A stretch of DNA of 64,000 nucleotides from Aggregatibacter kilianii (GCF_003129965.1 NZ_NRCJ01000001.1:62001-126000); one strand, 5' to 3'. Shown: positions 18,457 through 27,990, numbered from the stretch's first letter. The notes: generated by a model from the letters alone, not told the origin. Translations and numbers: made by a program.

Positions 18457-19902
18457 CTAACCTGCCAAACCCAGCCAATAGGCGGCGATAAAACCGGAGC
18501 ACACGGACATCACCATAAGCACCACCAACACCACGCTCATGGAAAGCGTAATCGGTTGTGCTTTGGCAACGGCTTCCGACGGTTTGCCGATGACACATTG
18601 ACCGAATTTATACAACAACCAAACAAAGGTTGCGGTGGATTCGATCAAGGCGATCACCATCAAAATCGTGATCCAGCTATATTCATTGCCTAACTCAAAA
18701 CCGGCGGCGAACAACGGGAATTTACTGAAGAACCCGTTAAACGGCGGCACCCCGGCAATTGCCAAGGCGGCAACACCGAATCCTGCACCGACCACCGGCA
18801 TCGTGCGCATAATGCCTTGTAACAACGGCATGGAACGGGTTCCTGTGGCATAGCTTAAGGAACCGGCAACCAAGAAGAACAAGCTTTTTGCGAAAGCGTG
18901 GTTAAAGATATAAGCGATCGCGGCGACAAAGGCTAATTTGGAACCCAGCGCGGCAAGGGAAATCCCGATGAAAATGTAAGAAAGTTGAGTAATGGTGGAA
19001 TACGCCAGCAAGCGTTTTAAATCCGTTTGCGGCAAATACATCATGAAACCGTAGATTAAGGTAATCATCGCCATGATGATGCCCACTTCCCCCACAATGT
19101 GCGGAATATCGCCGGCGGACATCACCGCACGGGCGAAAATATACACGCCCACCTTCACCATGGATGCCGCGTGCAAATAGGCACTGACCGGGGTCGGCGC
19201 TTCCATGGCGTTCGGTAACCAAATTTGCATTGGCAGTTGCGCGGATTTACCCCACGCGGCAAACATCACGCCGAATAACACGATGGTTTTCGCGCTTGGA
19301 TCCAACTGTTCCAATGCGGTAATGGAGAAGGTGCCGGATTGACTGAACAAATAGGCTGCCGCAATGTATAAACCGATGGCGCCCACATGGGTGATAATCA
19401 AGGCTTTCATTGCCGCCGCCATGGCTTTCGGGCTTTGGTAATAACTGATTAACGCCCAAGAACAGCCGCCGGTGATTTCAAAGAACAATAATTGTCCCGC
19501 CAAAGTGGAAGATAATACCAAGCCCGCCATCGCACCGATAAAGATGAGTAAGAATGCGTAAAAACGCGGTAAGCCGTTGTGCGGATGTTCGCGGTTTTTA
19601 TCGGTTAAATAACCGCAGGAATATAAGCAAATCAAGAAACCGAGACTGACTACGGCGAAGCCGATTAGGGTACTCACCGCATCCAGCGTTACCCCGAAGA
19701 TTACGGTTTGATCGAACGCCACCAAATCGTAGGTCACGCTTTGATGACCGCTTAAATACCACTGCCCCGCCAATGCGCTGATACAGGCGGTGGTTAAGGC
19801 GGCAAAAATCGTGGCTAATTTGGCAAAATTCGTTTTGGTTAAGCCGACGATAAACGCGCCCACAAACGGCAAAATGATTGTAATCAGAGCTAAACGTTCC
19901 AT
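18457..19902 (-). CDS. hyfD: Hydrogenase-4 membrane subunit HyfD (NuoL/M/N family)
   Basis: Antiporter-like membrane subunit, 481 residues with about 14 helices; the E. coli protein is about 479. Conserved positions include FFEITGGCSWALISYY (Glu), WGKSAQLPMQIWLPNAMEAP (Lys) and QTDLKRLLAYSTITQLS. Strong RBS (AAGGAGG). It is one of three antiporter-like subunits in this locus, with HyfB and HyfF, which distinguishes this complex from Hyc with its single HycC. Confidence 0.93.
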   Translation of the reverse strand: MERLALITIILPFVGAFIVGLTKTNFAKLATIFAALTTACISALAGQWYLSGHQSVTYDLVAFDQTVIFGVTLDAVSTLIGFAVVSLGFLICLYSCGYLTDKNREHPHNGLPRFYAFLLIFIGAMAGLVLSSTLAGQLLFFEITGGCSWALISYYQSPKAMAAAMKALIITHVGAIGLYIAAAYLFSQSGTFSITALEQLDPSAKTIVLFGVMFAAWGKSAQLPMQIWLPNAMEAPTPVSAYLHAASMVKVGVYIFARAVMSAGDIPHIVGEVGIIMAMITLIYGFMMYLPQTDLKRLLAYSTITQLSYIFIGISLAALGSKLAFVAAIAYIFNHAFAKSLFFLVAGSLSYATGTRSMPLLQGIMRTMPVVGAGFGVAALAIAGVPPFNGFFSKFPLFAAGFELGNEYSWITILMVIALIESTATFVWLLYKFGQCVIGKPSEAVAKAQPITLSMSVVLVVLMVMSVCSGFIAAYWLGLAG

Positions 19903-19914
19903 ATTTTTTCCTCC

Positions 19915-20877
19915 TTACAATCCTGTGAAGTAAAACACAAACGCCAACACAGAAATGCCGAAGCCGACAACGGTTAAACGTCCTGTTAACATGAAGCGGG
20001 TACGGGAAAGTGTGTTTTCAAAAACACAAGCCAACACGAACACCACCAACAATTTCACGAAGAAGAAAACGGCGCCGAAAACGACCGCACTTATGCTCAA
20101 ATCCTGTGCCGCACCGAATGGTAATAATACGCTCACGAAGATGGCGGCAACCACCATAGATTTTAAGCTCAAGCCGATTTTCAGCAAGGCAAGGGACGGA
20201 CCGGAATATTCGGTCAACGGACCTTCCTGTAATTCCTGTTCCGCTTCCGCCAAGTCAAACGGAATTTTGCCCATTTCAATAAACACGGCGAAGAAGGCGG
20301 CGACTAACGCCACCACGGTGGCAATCGGATATTGCCAACTTTGATCTGCAAGTTGCGTGCCGATCACGGCAAAATTGGTGGAGCCGGCAATCAAGGCAAT
20401 CACCAAGAACGCCAACATTAAAATCGGTTCCACCAACACGCCCAGCGTCACTTCACGGCTTGCGCCCAGACTGGAGAAAGTACTGTTGGAATCCAAGCCG
20501 GCAATAGAAAAGAAGAAACGGAACAGCGCGAATAAATAAATCACCGTGATTAAATCGCTGCCTGCACCAAACGGCGAAACGCGGGTGAATAGCGGCAAGC
20601 TCATCGCCACCACCATCACGGTGCTGATGAGCACATAAGGCATGATGCGGGACACCGCACCGGCGTTATCCGGCCAAATGTTTTGCCGTTTCATTAATTT
20701 GGCAATGTCGCGATAATCCTGCAACATGCCCGGACCGCGACGGGATTGAATCCGCGCGCGGATCATGCGTGAAATACCGGAGAATAACGGGGCAAGGGCA
20801 AGCAAAATCAAGGCTTGCACGATGGCTAATACAAACATTCCGGCGGATGTTGCAATTTCTGAAGGTAACGTAATCAT
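19915..20877 (-). CDS. hyfC: Hydrogenase-4 membrane subunit HyfC (NuoH family)
   Basis: Membrane subunit that joins the peripheral and membrane arms, 320 residues and about eight helices. The NuoH/HycD signature is visible: RIQSRRGPGMLQDYRDIAKL near residue 45 and the acidic loop EMGKIPFDLAEAEQELQEGP near residue 205. I use the ATG at 20877, which follows TAGGAGGTTGAAA; a TTG two codons earlier overlaps that ribosome binding site. It is 10 nt downstream of hyfB. Confidence 0.93.
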   Translation of the reverse strand: MITLPSEIATSAGMFVLAIVQALILLALAPLFSGISRMIRARIQSRRGPGMLQDYRDIAKLMKRQNIWPDNAGAVSRIMPYVLISTVMVVAMSLPLFTRVSPFGAGSDLITVIYLFALFRFFFSIAGLDSNSTFSSLGASREVTLGVLVEPILMLAFLVIALIAGSTNFAVIGTQLADQSWQYPIATVVALVAAFFAVFIEMGKIPFDLAEAEQELQEGPLTEYSGPSLALLKIGLSLKSMVVAAIFVSVLLPFGAAQDLSISAVVFGAVFFFVKLLVVFVLACVFENTLSRTRFMLTGRLTVVGFGISVLAFVFYFTGL

Positions 20878-20887
20878 TTTCAACCTC

Positions 20888-22909
20888 CTACATCAACGCA
20901 AGGGAAAGCAGTACTGCCACCAAAGCGATGATGAAATACACGCAATACACGCGGAAGTCGCCTTGTTGCAGCCATTGAATTTTCGTCCCCAGCCAAGGAA
21001 TGAAATGCCCGATCGGCATAGTGACTTTTTCTTCCCAGAACGGCTCGGTTTTGGTTGCACCTTTAATTAATGCTTGAATGCCTTTATCGCCTAGCGGTGC
21101 AGGATCCAATACTTGGCGCAGGGTATAAAGCGGTTTAAAGATAATGCGTAACGGACGGGTAAAGCTACCGGCAGAGGCTGCCATATCCGACTCATACGCA
21201 TAACCGCACGCCCACGGATTGCCTTTGGCACGATCGGATAAACGTTGATTTTTGGTAAAGGCATAATACATAAACGGCAGGAAGAAGAACGCCAACAGCA
21301 TAATGGTCACCATTGGTGTAGAAAGCGCCGTATTCGGTTCGGCTTGCGCCACCACAATGCCGTTATGTGCCAAAGTGATGGACTCTGTGTTAGCAAGTGC
21401 GGTGGAAATTTTCGTTATTATTGGGGTCATCACAGAAGCGCCCACGCCCAACAACACACAACATAACGCCAATACCGCCATGGCAATCACCATCGGTTTC
21501 GGCACTTCACGGGCATTCGCCGCTTTTTCGCTACGCGGCGCACCGCCGAAGCTGATGCCGTACACTTTCACGAAACAGAGTGCAGCAAGTGCACCGGTTA
21601 AGGCAAGCATAATAATGGCAATCGGACCGGCAAGTTTTAACACCACGTCATTGCTTTGACTCAAACTGAACAGCGATTGATAAGTGAACCATTCACTGAC
21701 GAAACCGTTAAACGGCGGCAAAGCGGAAATCGCCATGGTACCGATTAAGAAACAAAAGGCGGTGTAAGGCATTAATTTGCCTAAGCCGCCCATGAGATCC
21801 ATGTCTTTGGTGTGTAACCGATACATCATGGAACCTGCGCCCAAGAACAATAAGCCTTTGAACACGGCGTGATTCAATAAGTGGTACAAACCGCCGAGCA
21901 AGCCCACGGTGGCAAGCACCGGATGATGGGTGGCAATACCAATCATGCCGACGCCCACGCCCATCATGATAATGCCGATATTTTCTACGGTGTGGTATGC
22001 CAATAATTTTTTAATATCATGTTCGGCAAGGGCATAAAGTACGCCGAGCACGGAAGACACCGCACCGAAGCCCAATACAATCACGCCGTACCACATATTG
22101 GTAGCGCCCAAGAGATCAATCCCCACTTTAATGATCCCGAAAATCCCGATTTTCACCATCACACTGGACATTAACGCGGACGCATGAGAAGGCGCCGCCG
22201 GGTGGGCTTTCGGCAACCAACTGTGCAGCGGAATCATCCCCGCTTTCGCACCGAAACCGAGGAAGGCTAAGATAAATACAGTAAAGGCAAGCGGTTCGGA
22301 AAGGGTTGTTTGACGGAAATCGCCGAATTCAAAACTGCCGGCATAGCAGTAGAAGATAAAGAAGGCGATCATAATTAACACGGAACCGGCGTGCGCAATG
22401 AAGAAATACAATAAGCCGGCATTCACCGCGTTGTCGTCTTGCTCGGTCAACACCAAGAAATAAGACGCCAACGACATCATTTCAAAAAAGACTAAGAAGT
22501 AGAACGCATTATCGCAGGTGACCAAAGCAACCATCGAGGCGATAAACAAATTCATGAAGAACCCCATGGAACCTGCGCCTTTGCCTTTATATTCTTTCAC
22601 ATAAGAGAAAGAATACAGTGCGCTAACCACCACCAACAAAGAAATCACGCACACCATAAACGCCGCCAATCCGTCAATGCGGATGGAGAAATTGGCAAAT
22701 TCAAACGGGGTTTGGAATACATCAACGACAGGATCGCTGCTGATAAGAACGGGGATGCAGGCTACAATGCCTAAAGCTCCACCAAGTACACCGGTCACGC
22801 CGGATATATTGATTGAAAGTTGTTCATTTCGACTCAGGATAAGTGAAATAAACGCACCGACGACATAAATCAACAGGGTCGTGATGAGTAAACTAATTGA
22901 ATAACTCAT
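20888..22909 (-). CDS. hyfB: Hydrogenase-4 membrane subunit HyfB (NuoL family)
   Basis: Large antiporter-like subunit of 673 residues (E. coli about 672). The core shows FFEMMSLASYFLVL, GAKAGMIPLHSWLPKAHPAA and EHDIKKLLAYHTVENIG. The C-terminal part carries the family sequence DRAKGNPWACGYAYE. A Cys/charged cytoplasmic end links to the rest of the complex. GGAG precedes the ATG. It follows hyfA after a 33-nt gap. Confidence 0.94.
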   Translation of the reverse strand: MSYSISLLITTLLIYVVGAFISLILSRNEQLSINISGVTGVLGGALGIVACIPVLISSDPVVDVFQTPFEFANFSIRIDGLAAFMVCVISLLVVVSALYSFSYVKEYKGKGAGSMGFFMNLFIASMVALVTCDNAFYFLVFFEMMSLASYFLVLTEQDDNAVNAGLLYFFIAHAGSVLIMIAFFIFYCYAGSFEFGDFRQTTLSEPLAFTVFILAFLGFGAKAGMIPLHSWLPKAHPAAPSHASALMSSVMVKIGIFGIIKVGIDLLGATNMWYGVIVLGFGAVSSVLGVLYALAEHDIKKLLAYHTVENIGIIMMGVGVGMIGIATHHPVLATVGLLGGLYHLLNHAVFKGLLFLGAGSMMYRLHTKDMDLMGGLGKLMPYTAFCFLIGTMAISALPPFNGFVSEWFTYQSLFSLSQSNDVVLKLAGPIAIIMLALTGALAALCFVKVYGISFGGAPRSEKAANAREVPKPMVIAMAVLALCCVLLGVGASVMTPIITKISTALANTESITLAHNGIVVAQAEPNTALSTPMVTIMLLAFFFLPFMYYAFTKNQRLSDRAKGNPWACGYAYESDMAASAGSFTRPLRIIFKPLYTLRQVLDPAPLGDKGIQALIKGATKTEPFWEEKVTMPIGHFIPWLGTKIQWLQQGDFRVYCVYFIIALVAVLLSLALM

Positions 22910-22942
22910 AATTTCACTCCATTGATTAACGAGTAAACAAAG

Positions 22943-23542
22943 CTATCTTGGAATAGCAGGTGAAGACGTCATTGCCATTTCACGTTTTTTGTGGTTAGCT
23001 TCTAAAATACTCTCATCACTGATGATAAACAGGGTTTTTGTCGGACAGGTTTGTACGCACGCCGGTCCTTCTTCGCGGAAGTAACACAGGTCGCATTTCA
23101 CCGCAATGGCTTTCACACCCGGTTGCCATGCCAACATATTGTGTAATTCCGAATTATCCGGAGCGGTACGAATGTCACGTTTCACCGCATCAGTGAAAGT
23201 GAAACTTTCGTAATACGCAGGCGCATCGATCGGTGCGCTGCCGTGTTGGGTAATCGCGCCAAACGGACAGGCGATACCGCACAGTTTGCAACCGATACAT
23301 AAACTTTCATTGAGTTGAATGGTGTCGCCTTCATGAGTAATCGCGTGTACCGGACAAACGGTGGCGCACGGCGAGTCATCACAGTGACGACAGAGAATTG
23401 GAACGGTTATATCGTCATTACGCATGACTTGTAACCGAGGATAAGATTGTAATCCGAAGGCTTTATGCACTTCGCTACAAGCGGCCATACAGGTGTTGCA
23501 TCCAATGCAATCTTTCGGATCACCGATAACAAAACGATTCAT
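22943..23542 (-). CDS. hyfA: Hydrogenase-4 iron-sulfur subunit HyfA
   Basis: Four-cluster ferredoxin of the HycB/HydN type that should carry electrons from FdhF to HyfH. 199 residues with four cysteine motifs: CIGCNTCMAACSEVH, CRHCDDSPCATVCP, CIGCKLCGIACPFG and CDLCYFREEGPACVQTCP. It is the promoter-proximal gene of the hyf operon and is divergent from hypF. A GGGGGA ribosome binding site is present. Confidence 0.93.
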   Translation of the reverse strand: MNRFVIGDPKDCIGCNTCMAACSEVHKAFGLQSYPRLQVMRNDDITVPILCRHCDDSPCATVCPVHAITHEGDTIQLNESLCIGCKLCGIACPFGAITQHGSAPIDAPAYYESFTFTDAVKRDIRTAPDNSELHNMLAWQPGVKAIAVKCDLCYFREEGPACVQTCPTKTLFIISDESILEANHKKREMAMTSSPAIPR

Positions 23543-23636
23543 ATTTTCCCCCTATAAAAAGAGCTAGTCAAATAACCACCCTTTTCATAAGGATACTCTT
23601 GCAAAAAAACAAATCCCATATAAAAGTTTTTATTCT

Positions 23637-23650
23637 TTGACAGAGATCAT
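23637..23650. promoter_or_regulatory. FNR-type site between hyfA and hypF
   Basis: TTGAC-AGAG-ATCAT matches TTGAT-N4-ATCAA at 8 of 10 conserved bases. It is about 95 nt before hyfA and 187 nt before hypF in the 294-bp divergent region, and could serve either. No sigma-54 -24/-12 element or FhlA partner gene was seen, so oxygen control rather than formate/FhlA control is inferred. Confidence 0.5.
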
Positions 23651-23836
23651 ACTTTTTTTCATTTTTATAAAATAGAGTAAATACAAGGATATAAACGCAG
23701 TAAAATAAATTTTATTAAAATGACAAAGCTGTTAATAATATTACCGTTTTGTAAAATTTTACTGCGAACACAAATAGGATTTATTATCAAATTCAAAAGG
23801 ATAATTGAGGCAGAAAATAAAGAAGGAAGGCAACAC

Positions 23837-26119
23837 ATGGAAGGCATTGAATTACGCATTAAAGGCAAAGTGCAAGGCGTGGGATTTCGTCCTTTTGTCT
23901 GGCTATTGGCGAATCGGTACAAATTACGCGGCGATGTCAACAACGACGGGCAAGGCGTGTTAATCCGCCTGTTTGAGCCGACAGAACACCAATTGCAACA
24001 CTTCCTGCATGATCTACAAACCCAACTGCCGCCCCTTGCCCTCATCACCGATATTCAGCAGCATGAAAAACGCTGGGAAAATCCACCGCACTTTGACGGC
24101 TTTGAAATCCGTGAAAGCGAAAACAACGCCATGGACACCCAAATCGTGCCGGACGCCGCCACCTGCCCCGCTTGCCTGAAAGACTTATTCGACCCGACCA
24201 ATCGACGCTACCGCTACCCTTTCACCAACTGCACTCACTGCGGCCCGCGATTTACCATTATCAAAGCCATTCCCTACGACCGCAAAAACACCTCCATGGC
24301 GGCTTTCCCGCTGTGCGCCGATTGCGCCGCCGAATATAAAAATCCCGCCGACCGCCGTTTCCACGCCCAACCCAACGCCTGCCCCGTTTGCGGCCCGCAC
24401 GTTTGGTTGGCGGATAAACAGGGCAACATGACAGATAAAAAAACGCCGATAAAAACCACCGCACTTTTATTGCAACAAGGCAATATCGTCGCCGTCAAAG
24501 GCATCGGCGGCTTCCATTTGGCGTGCGATGCCACCAACGCCGACGTCGTGCAATTACTGCGCGATCACAAACGCCGCCCGAGCAAACCGCTGGCACTGAT
24601 GGTGCCGGATTTATCCTTTTTAACGGATTTAACGGAAGCGGAAACCACGCTACTCACAAGCACCGCTGCGCCCATTGTGCTATTGGCAAAACACAAAGTG
24701 CCGTCGCTGGCGGAACAGATCGCGCCGAAACTGAATGAAATCGGCGTGATGTTGCCAAGCAATCCGTTACAACATTTATTGCTGCGGGAAGCCAATCGTC
24801 CGCTGGTGATGACTTCCGCCAACCCGAGCGGGCAACCGCCGGTGCTGGATAACGAAAGTGCGGTCGAAAATTTAAGTGTTTTGGCGGATTATTTCCTCTG
24901 CCACAACCGCAACATTTTACAACGCGCCGACGATTCCTTAGTACGCGCCGCTTTCGACGGCACGGAAACCCTGCGCCGCGCACGCGGTTATGTGCCCGAC
25001 GAAACGTTGCTGGATCACCACAGCCCGCGCAATGTGCTGGCGCTCGGTTCCGATTTAAAAAATACTTTCTGCCTGTTACGGCAAAACAAAGCCATCGTCA
25101 GCCAACACATCGGCGACACCTCGAACGAAAAAGTGCGGTCACAATTGGAAGCGAATATTGCCCTGTTCTGCCAAATTTACCAGTTCAAGCCGGAACGCAT
25201 CGCCATCGACGCGCATGGCGGCTATTTCACCCACGAGGTCGGCAAACGACTGGCGGCAGAGCACAATATCCCTTGCGTCGAAGTATTGCACCACCATGCC
25301 CACATCGTGAGTGTTATGGCAGAACATCACTGCCACGAACAAGTCATCGGGCTTGCCTTAGACGGCATCGGCATGGGCGAAAACGGGCAACTTTGGGGCG
25401 GCGAATGCCTGCTGGCGGATGAAAAACATTGCCGTTATTTAGGCGGCTTACCCGCCGTCGCCCTGCCCGGCGGCGATCTTGCCGCCAAACAACCATGGCG
25501 CAACTGGCTCGCCCACTTACAGCAATTCGTGCCCAACTGGCAGGACATCGCTGCCCAAACCTGCGCCGATTATGACTGGCAGCTCCTCGCCTCCGCCATT
25601 GAACGCAAGCTCAACAGCCCACGCATTTCCTCCGCCGGACGCTTATTCGACGCCGTCGCTTTCGGCTTAGGCATCACCCCGCCGCAACTGAGCTGGGAGG
25701 GTGAAGCCGCCTGCCAATTGGAAGTGCTTGCTACCCAATCGCCACTCGCCCGTTTGCCGTTAAACGAAATTGACCTCCCGACGTTAATGCCGCTGAATGC
25801 GGAAAACAAATTGGATCTCGCCGAGTTCTGGCAAAGCTGGCTTTCCCTCAACGCCTCCAACGCCAACAAAGCCTTCATTTTCCATTACGCCCTCGCCGAA
25901 GGCTTTGCCAACTTGACACGCCAACAAGCCACGCAACACCACTGCCACACCGTCGTGCTCTCCGGCGGCGTGTGGCATAACCCATTATTACGACGGTTAA
26001 TTAAGGAAAATCTGGCGGAGTTTAAGGTATTGAGCGCCCATCAGTTCCCGATGGGGGATGGCGGGTTGAGTTTGGGGCAAGCGGTGATTGCGAGTCAATT
26101 ATCATCTTGCACCCGATAG
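23837..26119 (+). CDS. hypF: Hydrogenase maturation carbamoyltransferase HypF
   Basis: Uses carbamoyl phosphate and ATP to carbamoylate HypE, the first step in making the CN ligands of the NiFe centre. 760 residues from the ATG at 23837, which has GAAGGAAGG upstream; an upstream ATG at 23720 adds 39 unrelated residues with no ribosome binding site. Domains in order: acylphosphatase (IKGKVQGVGFRPFVW), two zinc-finger-like Cys clusters (CPACLKD, CTHCGPR, CADCAAEY, CPVCGP), a YrdC-like domain and a Kae1-like domain (HHHAHIVSVMAEH, VLSGGVWHN). Divergent from hyfA; hypBDE lie 3.5 kb away on the other strand. Confidence 0.95.
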   Translation: MEGIELRIKGKVQGVGFRPFVWLLANRYKLRGDVNNDGQGVLIRLFEPTEHQLQHFLHDLQTQLPPLALITDIQQHEKRWENPPHFDGFEIRESENNAMDTQIVPDAATCPACLKDLFDPTNRRYRYPFTNCTHCGPRFTIIKAIPYDRKNTSMAAFPLCADCAAEYKNPADRRFHAQPNACPVCGPHVWLADKQGNMTDKKTPIKTTALLLQQGNIVAVKGIGGFHLACDATNADVVQLLRDHKRRPSKPLALMVPDLSFLTDLTEAETTLLTSTAAPIVLLAKHKVPSLAEQIAPKLNEIGVMLPSNPLQHLLLREANRPLVMTSANPSGQPPVLDNESAVENLSVLADYFLCHNRNILQRADDSLVRAAFDGTETLRRARGYVPDETLLDHHSPRNVLALGSDLKNTFCLLRQNKAIVSQHIGDTSNEKVRSQLEANIALFCQIYQFKPERIAIDAHGGYFTHEVGKRLAAEHNIPCVEVLHHHAHIVSVMAEHHCHEQVIGLALDGIGMGENGQLWGGECLLADEKHCRYLGGLPAVALPGGDLAAKQPWRNWLAHLQQFVPNWQDIAAQTCADYDWQLLASAIERKLNSPRISSAGRLFDAVAFGLGITPPQLSWEGEAACQLEVLATQSPLARLPLNEIDLPTLMPLNAENKLDLAEFWQSWLSLNASNANKAFIFHYALAEGFANLTRQQATQHHCHTVVLSGGVWHNPLLRRLIKENLAEFKVLSAHQFPMGDGGLSLGQAVIASQLSSCTR

Positions 26120-26160
26120 ATGAGTGACTTTTCTTTGTTTAGATAAAAACGCAAATATTT

Positions 26161-26306
26161 CCTCTCGCCCGTTTACGGGAGAGAGACCGACGGAAAGTGC
26201 GTCGAGCACTTGTAGTCAGAGAGAGGGGAAAACACCATTATTTTTCCCCTCTCCCTCCGAAAATTCTCCGAATTTTCTCCACCCTCTCCCGTAAACGGGC
26301 GAGGGG
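26161..26306. repeat. Long imperfect palindrome between hypF and the AroE-like gene
   Basis: The arms CCTCTCGCCCGTTTACGGGA (from 26161) and TCCCGTAAACGGGCGAGGGG (to 26306) pair at 22 of 23 positions over 23 bp. Inside is a second stem (GAGAGGGG/CCCCTCTC) and a small GAAAATTC/GAATTTTC hairpin. It contains no ORF. It may be a REP/MITE-like intergenic repeat and could also end hypF transcription. Confidence 0.75.
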
Positions 26307-26421
26307 AAGTATCATGTGTGCGAGAGTCAAAAGTGCGGTCATTTTTCCATGCGTTTTATACGACATCCTCTGCTATACTCACCGCATCATTTCTTTTATC
26401 CACATCAATGTGAGGTTCCCC

Positions 26422-27237
26422 ATGATCAACAAAGATACCCAACTCTGTATGTCCCTGTCCGGTCGTCCCGGCAATTTCGGTACGCGATTTCACAACTATC
26501 TTTACCAAAAACTCGGCTTGAATTTCATTTACAAAGCCTTCACTACCGATGACATCGAACACGCGGTGAAAGGCGTACGCGCCTTAGGGATTCGCGGCTG
26601 CGCGGTGTCCATGCCGTTCAAAGAAAGCTGCATGCCGTTTTTAGACGAAATCTCCCCTTCCGCCCAAGCCATCGAATCCGTCAATACCATCGTCAACGAC
26701 AACGGATTTTTACGCGCCTATAACACCGATTACATCGCCATCGTGAAACTGATTGAGAAATATCAATTAGATAAAAATGATTCCGTGATTGTACAAGGCA
26801 GCGGCGGCATGGCGAAAGCGGTGGTGGCGGCATTTAAAAACGCCGGTTTCAAGAAAGTCAAAGTTTTCGCCCGTAACGAAAAAACAGGCAAACATTTGAG
26901 TGCGCTTTACGGCTACGATTACATCAATTCCCTCGCCAACCAAACCGCCGACATTCTCATTAACGTCACGCCAATCGGTATGCAGGGCGGCAAAGAAGCA
27001 TTCGATCTCGCCTTCCCCGAAGCCATGATCCGCCAAGCCAAAACCGCCTTCGACGTGGTCGCCCTCCCCGCCGAAACCCCGCTAATCAAAACCGCCCAAG
27101 CCCTAGGCAAACAAACCATCTCCGGCGCCGAAGTCATCGTCTTACAAGCCGTCGAACAATTCGAACTCTACACCGGCAAAAGACCGGACGAAGCATTAAT
27201 CGCCGAAGCTGCGGCATATGCGAGAAGGAATGTGTAA
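26422..27237 (+). CDS. Shikimate dehydrogenase-like protein (HI0607/SDH-L type)
   Basis: AroE-fold protein of 271 residues. The substrate domain has SLSGRPGNFGTRFHN instead of the usual AroE SP(I/L)(A)HS entry. The catalytic Lys is seen in SMPFKESC and the Asp in AYNTDY. The nucleotide domain shows VQGSGGMAKAV and NVTPIGMQGG. It resembles the H. influenzae SDH-like group, reported to have weak shikimate dehydrogenase activity, so it is probably not the biosynthetic AroE. ATG at 26422 fits the family start; a longer open frame upstream runs through the palindrome and was rejected. Confidence 0.85.
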   Translation: MINKDTQLCMSLSGRPGNFGTRFHNYLYQKLGLNFIYKAFTTDDIEHAVKGVRALGIRGCAVSMPFKESCMPFLDEISPSAQAIESVNTIVNDNGFLRAYNTDYIAIVKLIEKYQLDKNDSVIVQGSGGMAKAVVAAFKNAGFKKVKVFARNEKTGKHLSALYGYDYINSLANQTADILINVTPIGMQGGKEAFDLAFPEAMIRQAKTAFDVVALPAETPLIKTAQALGKQTISGAEVIVLQAVEQFELYTGKRPDEALIAEAAAYARRNV

Positions 27238-27271
27238 AGTGCGGTGGGTTTTGACGGTGTTTTTAAATTTT

Positions 27272-27300
27272 GATAGCGCGCGTCTCCCGACGCGTGCTAC
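27272..27300. repeat. Short palindromic repeat (family B, single hairpin)
   Basis: TAGCGCGCGTC / GACGCGTGCTA form a hairpin with a CCC-like loop. It is preceded by an uptake signal and its T-rich tail (27236-27268). Related hairpins lie at 28093-28159 and 28341-28361. Confidence 0.65.
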
Positions 27301-27401
27301 CTCAAAATATAAATAATACTTCTTGTACCTTATACTTTACTATTCGGAATAACCTACGCTAAAATCGCACCCTCTTTTAACGTAATATCAAGGAAATACA
27401 A

Positions 27402-27980
27402 ATGAAATTTACAACGAAATTATTCATCGCCGCATTGAGTTTGAATATTTTAACCGCTTGCGGACCTAAGGGACCAAGTGAAGAACAAATTGCTGCTGAG
27501 GAGCAGGCGAAAGTAGTTTATGAAACGGCGAAAACGGATTATAAAAAATACAAGGAATGGCGAGCTTCGGCAAATAGCGCAATTCATTCAATAAATAAAA
27601 CAGTGAGTGCAATACGCACCGAGAAAGATCCGAAAAAAGCAACCGAAATGTATGAAAATTTGGCGAAAGAATTTTCCGATGTTTCAGATAATTTAAATAA
27701 AATTCAATTTTCAGATGCCCGTTTTACCGCATTAAAAACAAAAGGTATAGAGGGCTTTAAAAGCATTTCTGAATTGTTTTTAGAATCAACTAAATACATT
27801 ACAACAGAAATACCAAATGAAACCAGAGTGAAAATGGCAAATCGCCGTAATCAAGCCATCAATGTGATTAACAAAGAACTTGGGCAAATGGAAGATAAAG
27901 TCTTAAAAGAAATCAATGCGGATGCTAAAAAGTACAATGAAATCCGTAGTGCAAACGACAAATTAAGAAGAGGAGAATAA
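27402..27980 (+). CDS. Predicted lipoprotein of unknown function, helical
   Basis: 192 residues with a clear lipoprotein signal (MKFTTKLFIAALSLNILTAC, lipobox LTAC). The mature part is highly charged (Lys/Glu/Asp) and predicted to be mostly helical or coiled coil (QAKVVYETAKTDYKKYKEW). No Cys, enzymatic motif or transmembrane segment beyond the signal. I do not recognise the family. AAGGAAA precedes the ATG. It lies alone among palindromic repeats, ends at its own terminator and has lower GC than its neighbours, consistent with accessory origin. Confidence 0.8.
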   Translation: MKFTTKLFIAALSLNILTACGPKGPSEEQIAAEEQAKVVYETAKTDYKKYKEWRASANSAIHSINKTVSAIRTEKDPKKATEMYENLAKEFSDVSDNLNKIQFSDARFTALKTKGIEGFKSISELFLESTKYITTEIPNETRVKMANRRNQAINVINKELGQMEDKVLKEINADAKKYNEIRSANDKLRRGE

Positions 27981-27990
27981 ACCTCCAATA

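Noticed and set aside
23543-23836. Sigma-54 (-24/-12) promoter or FhlA site for hyfA
   Set aside because: No GG-N10-GC spaced element was found on the minus strand in this interval.
26197-26421. N-terminal extension of the AroE-like protein by 75 residues
   Set aside because: It would read through the long palindrome and an uptake signal, with no family similarity; the ATG at 26422 gives the expected length.
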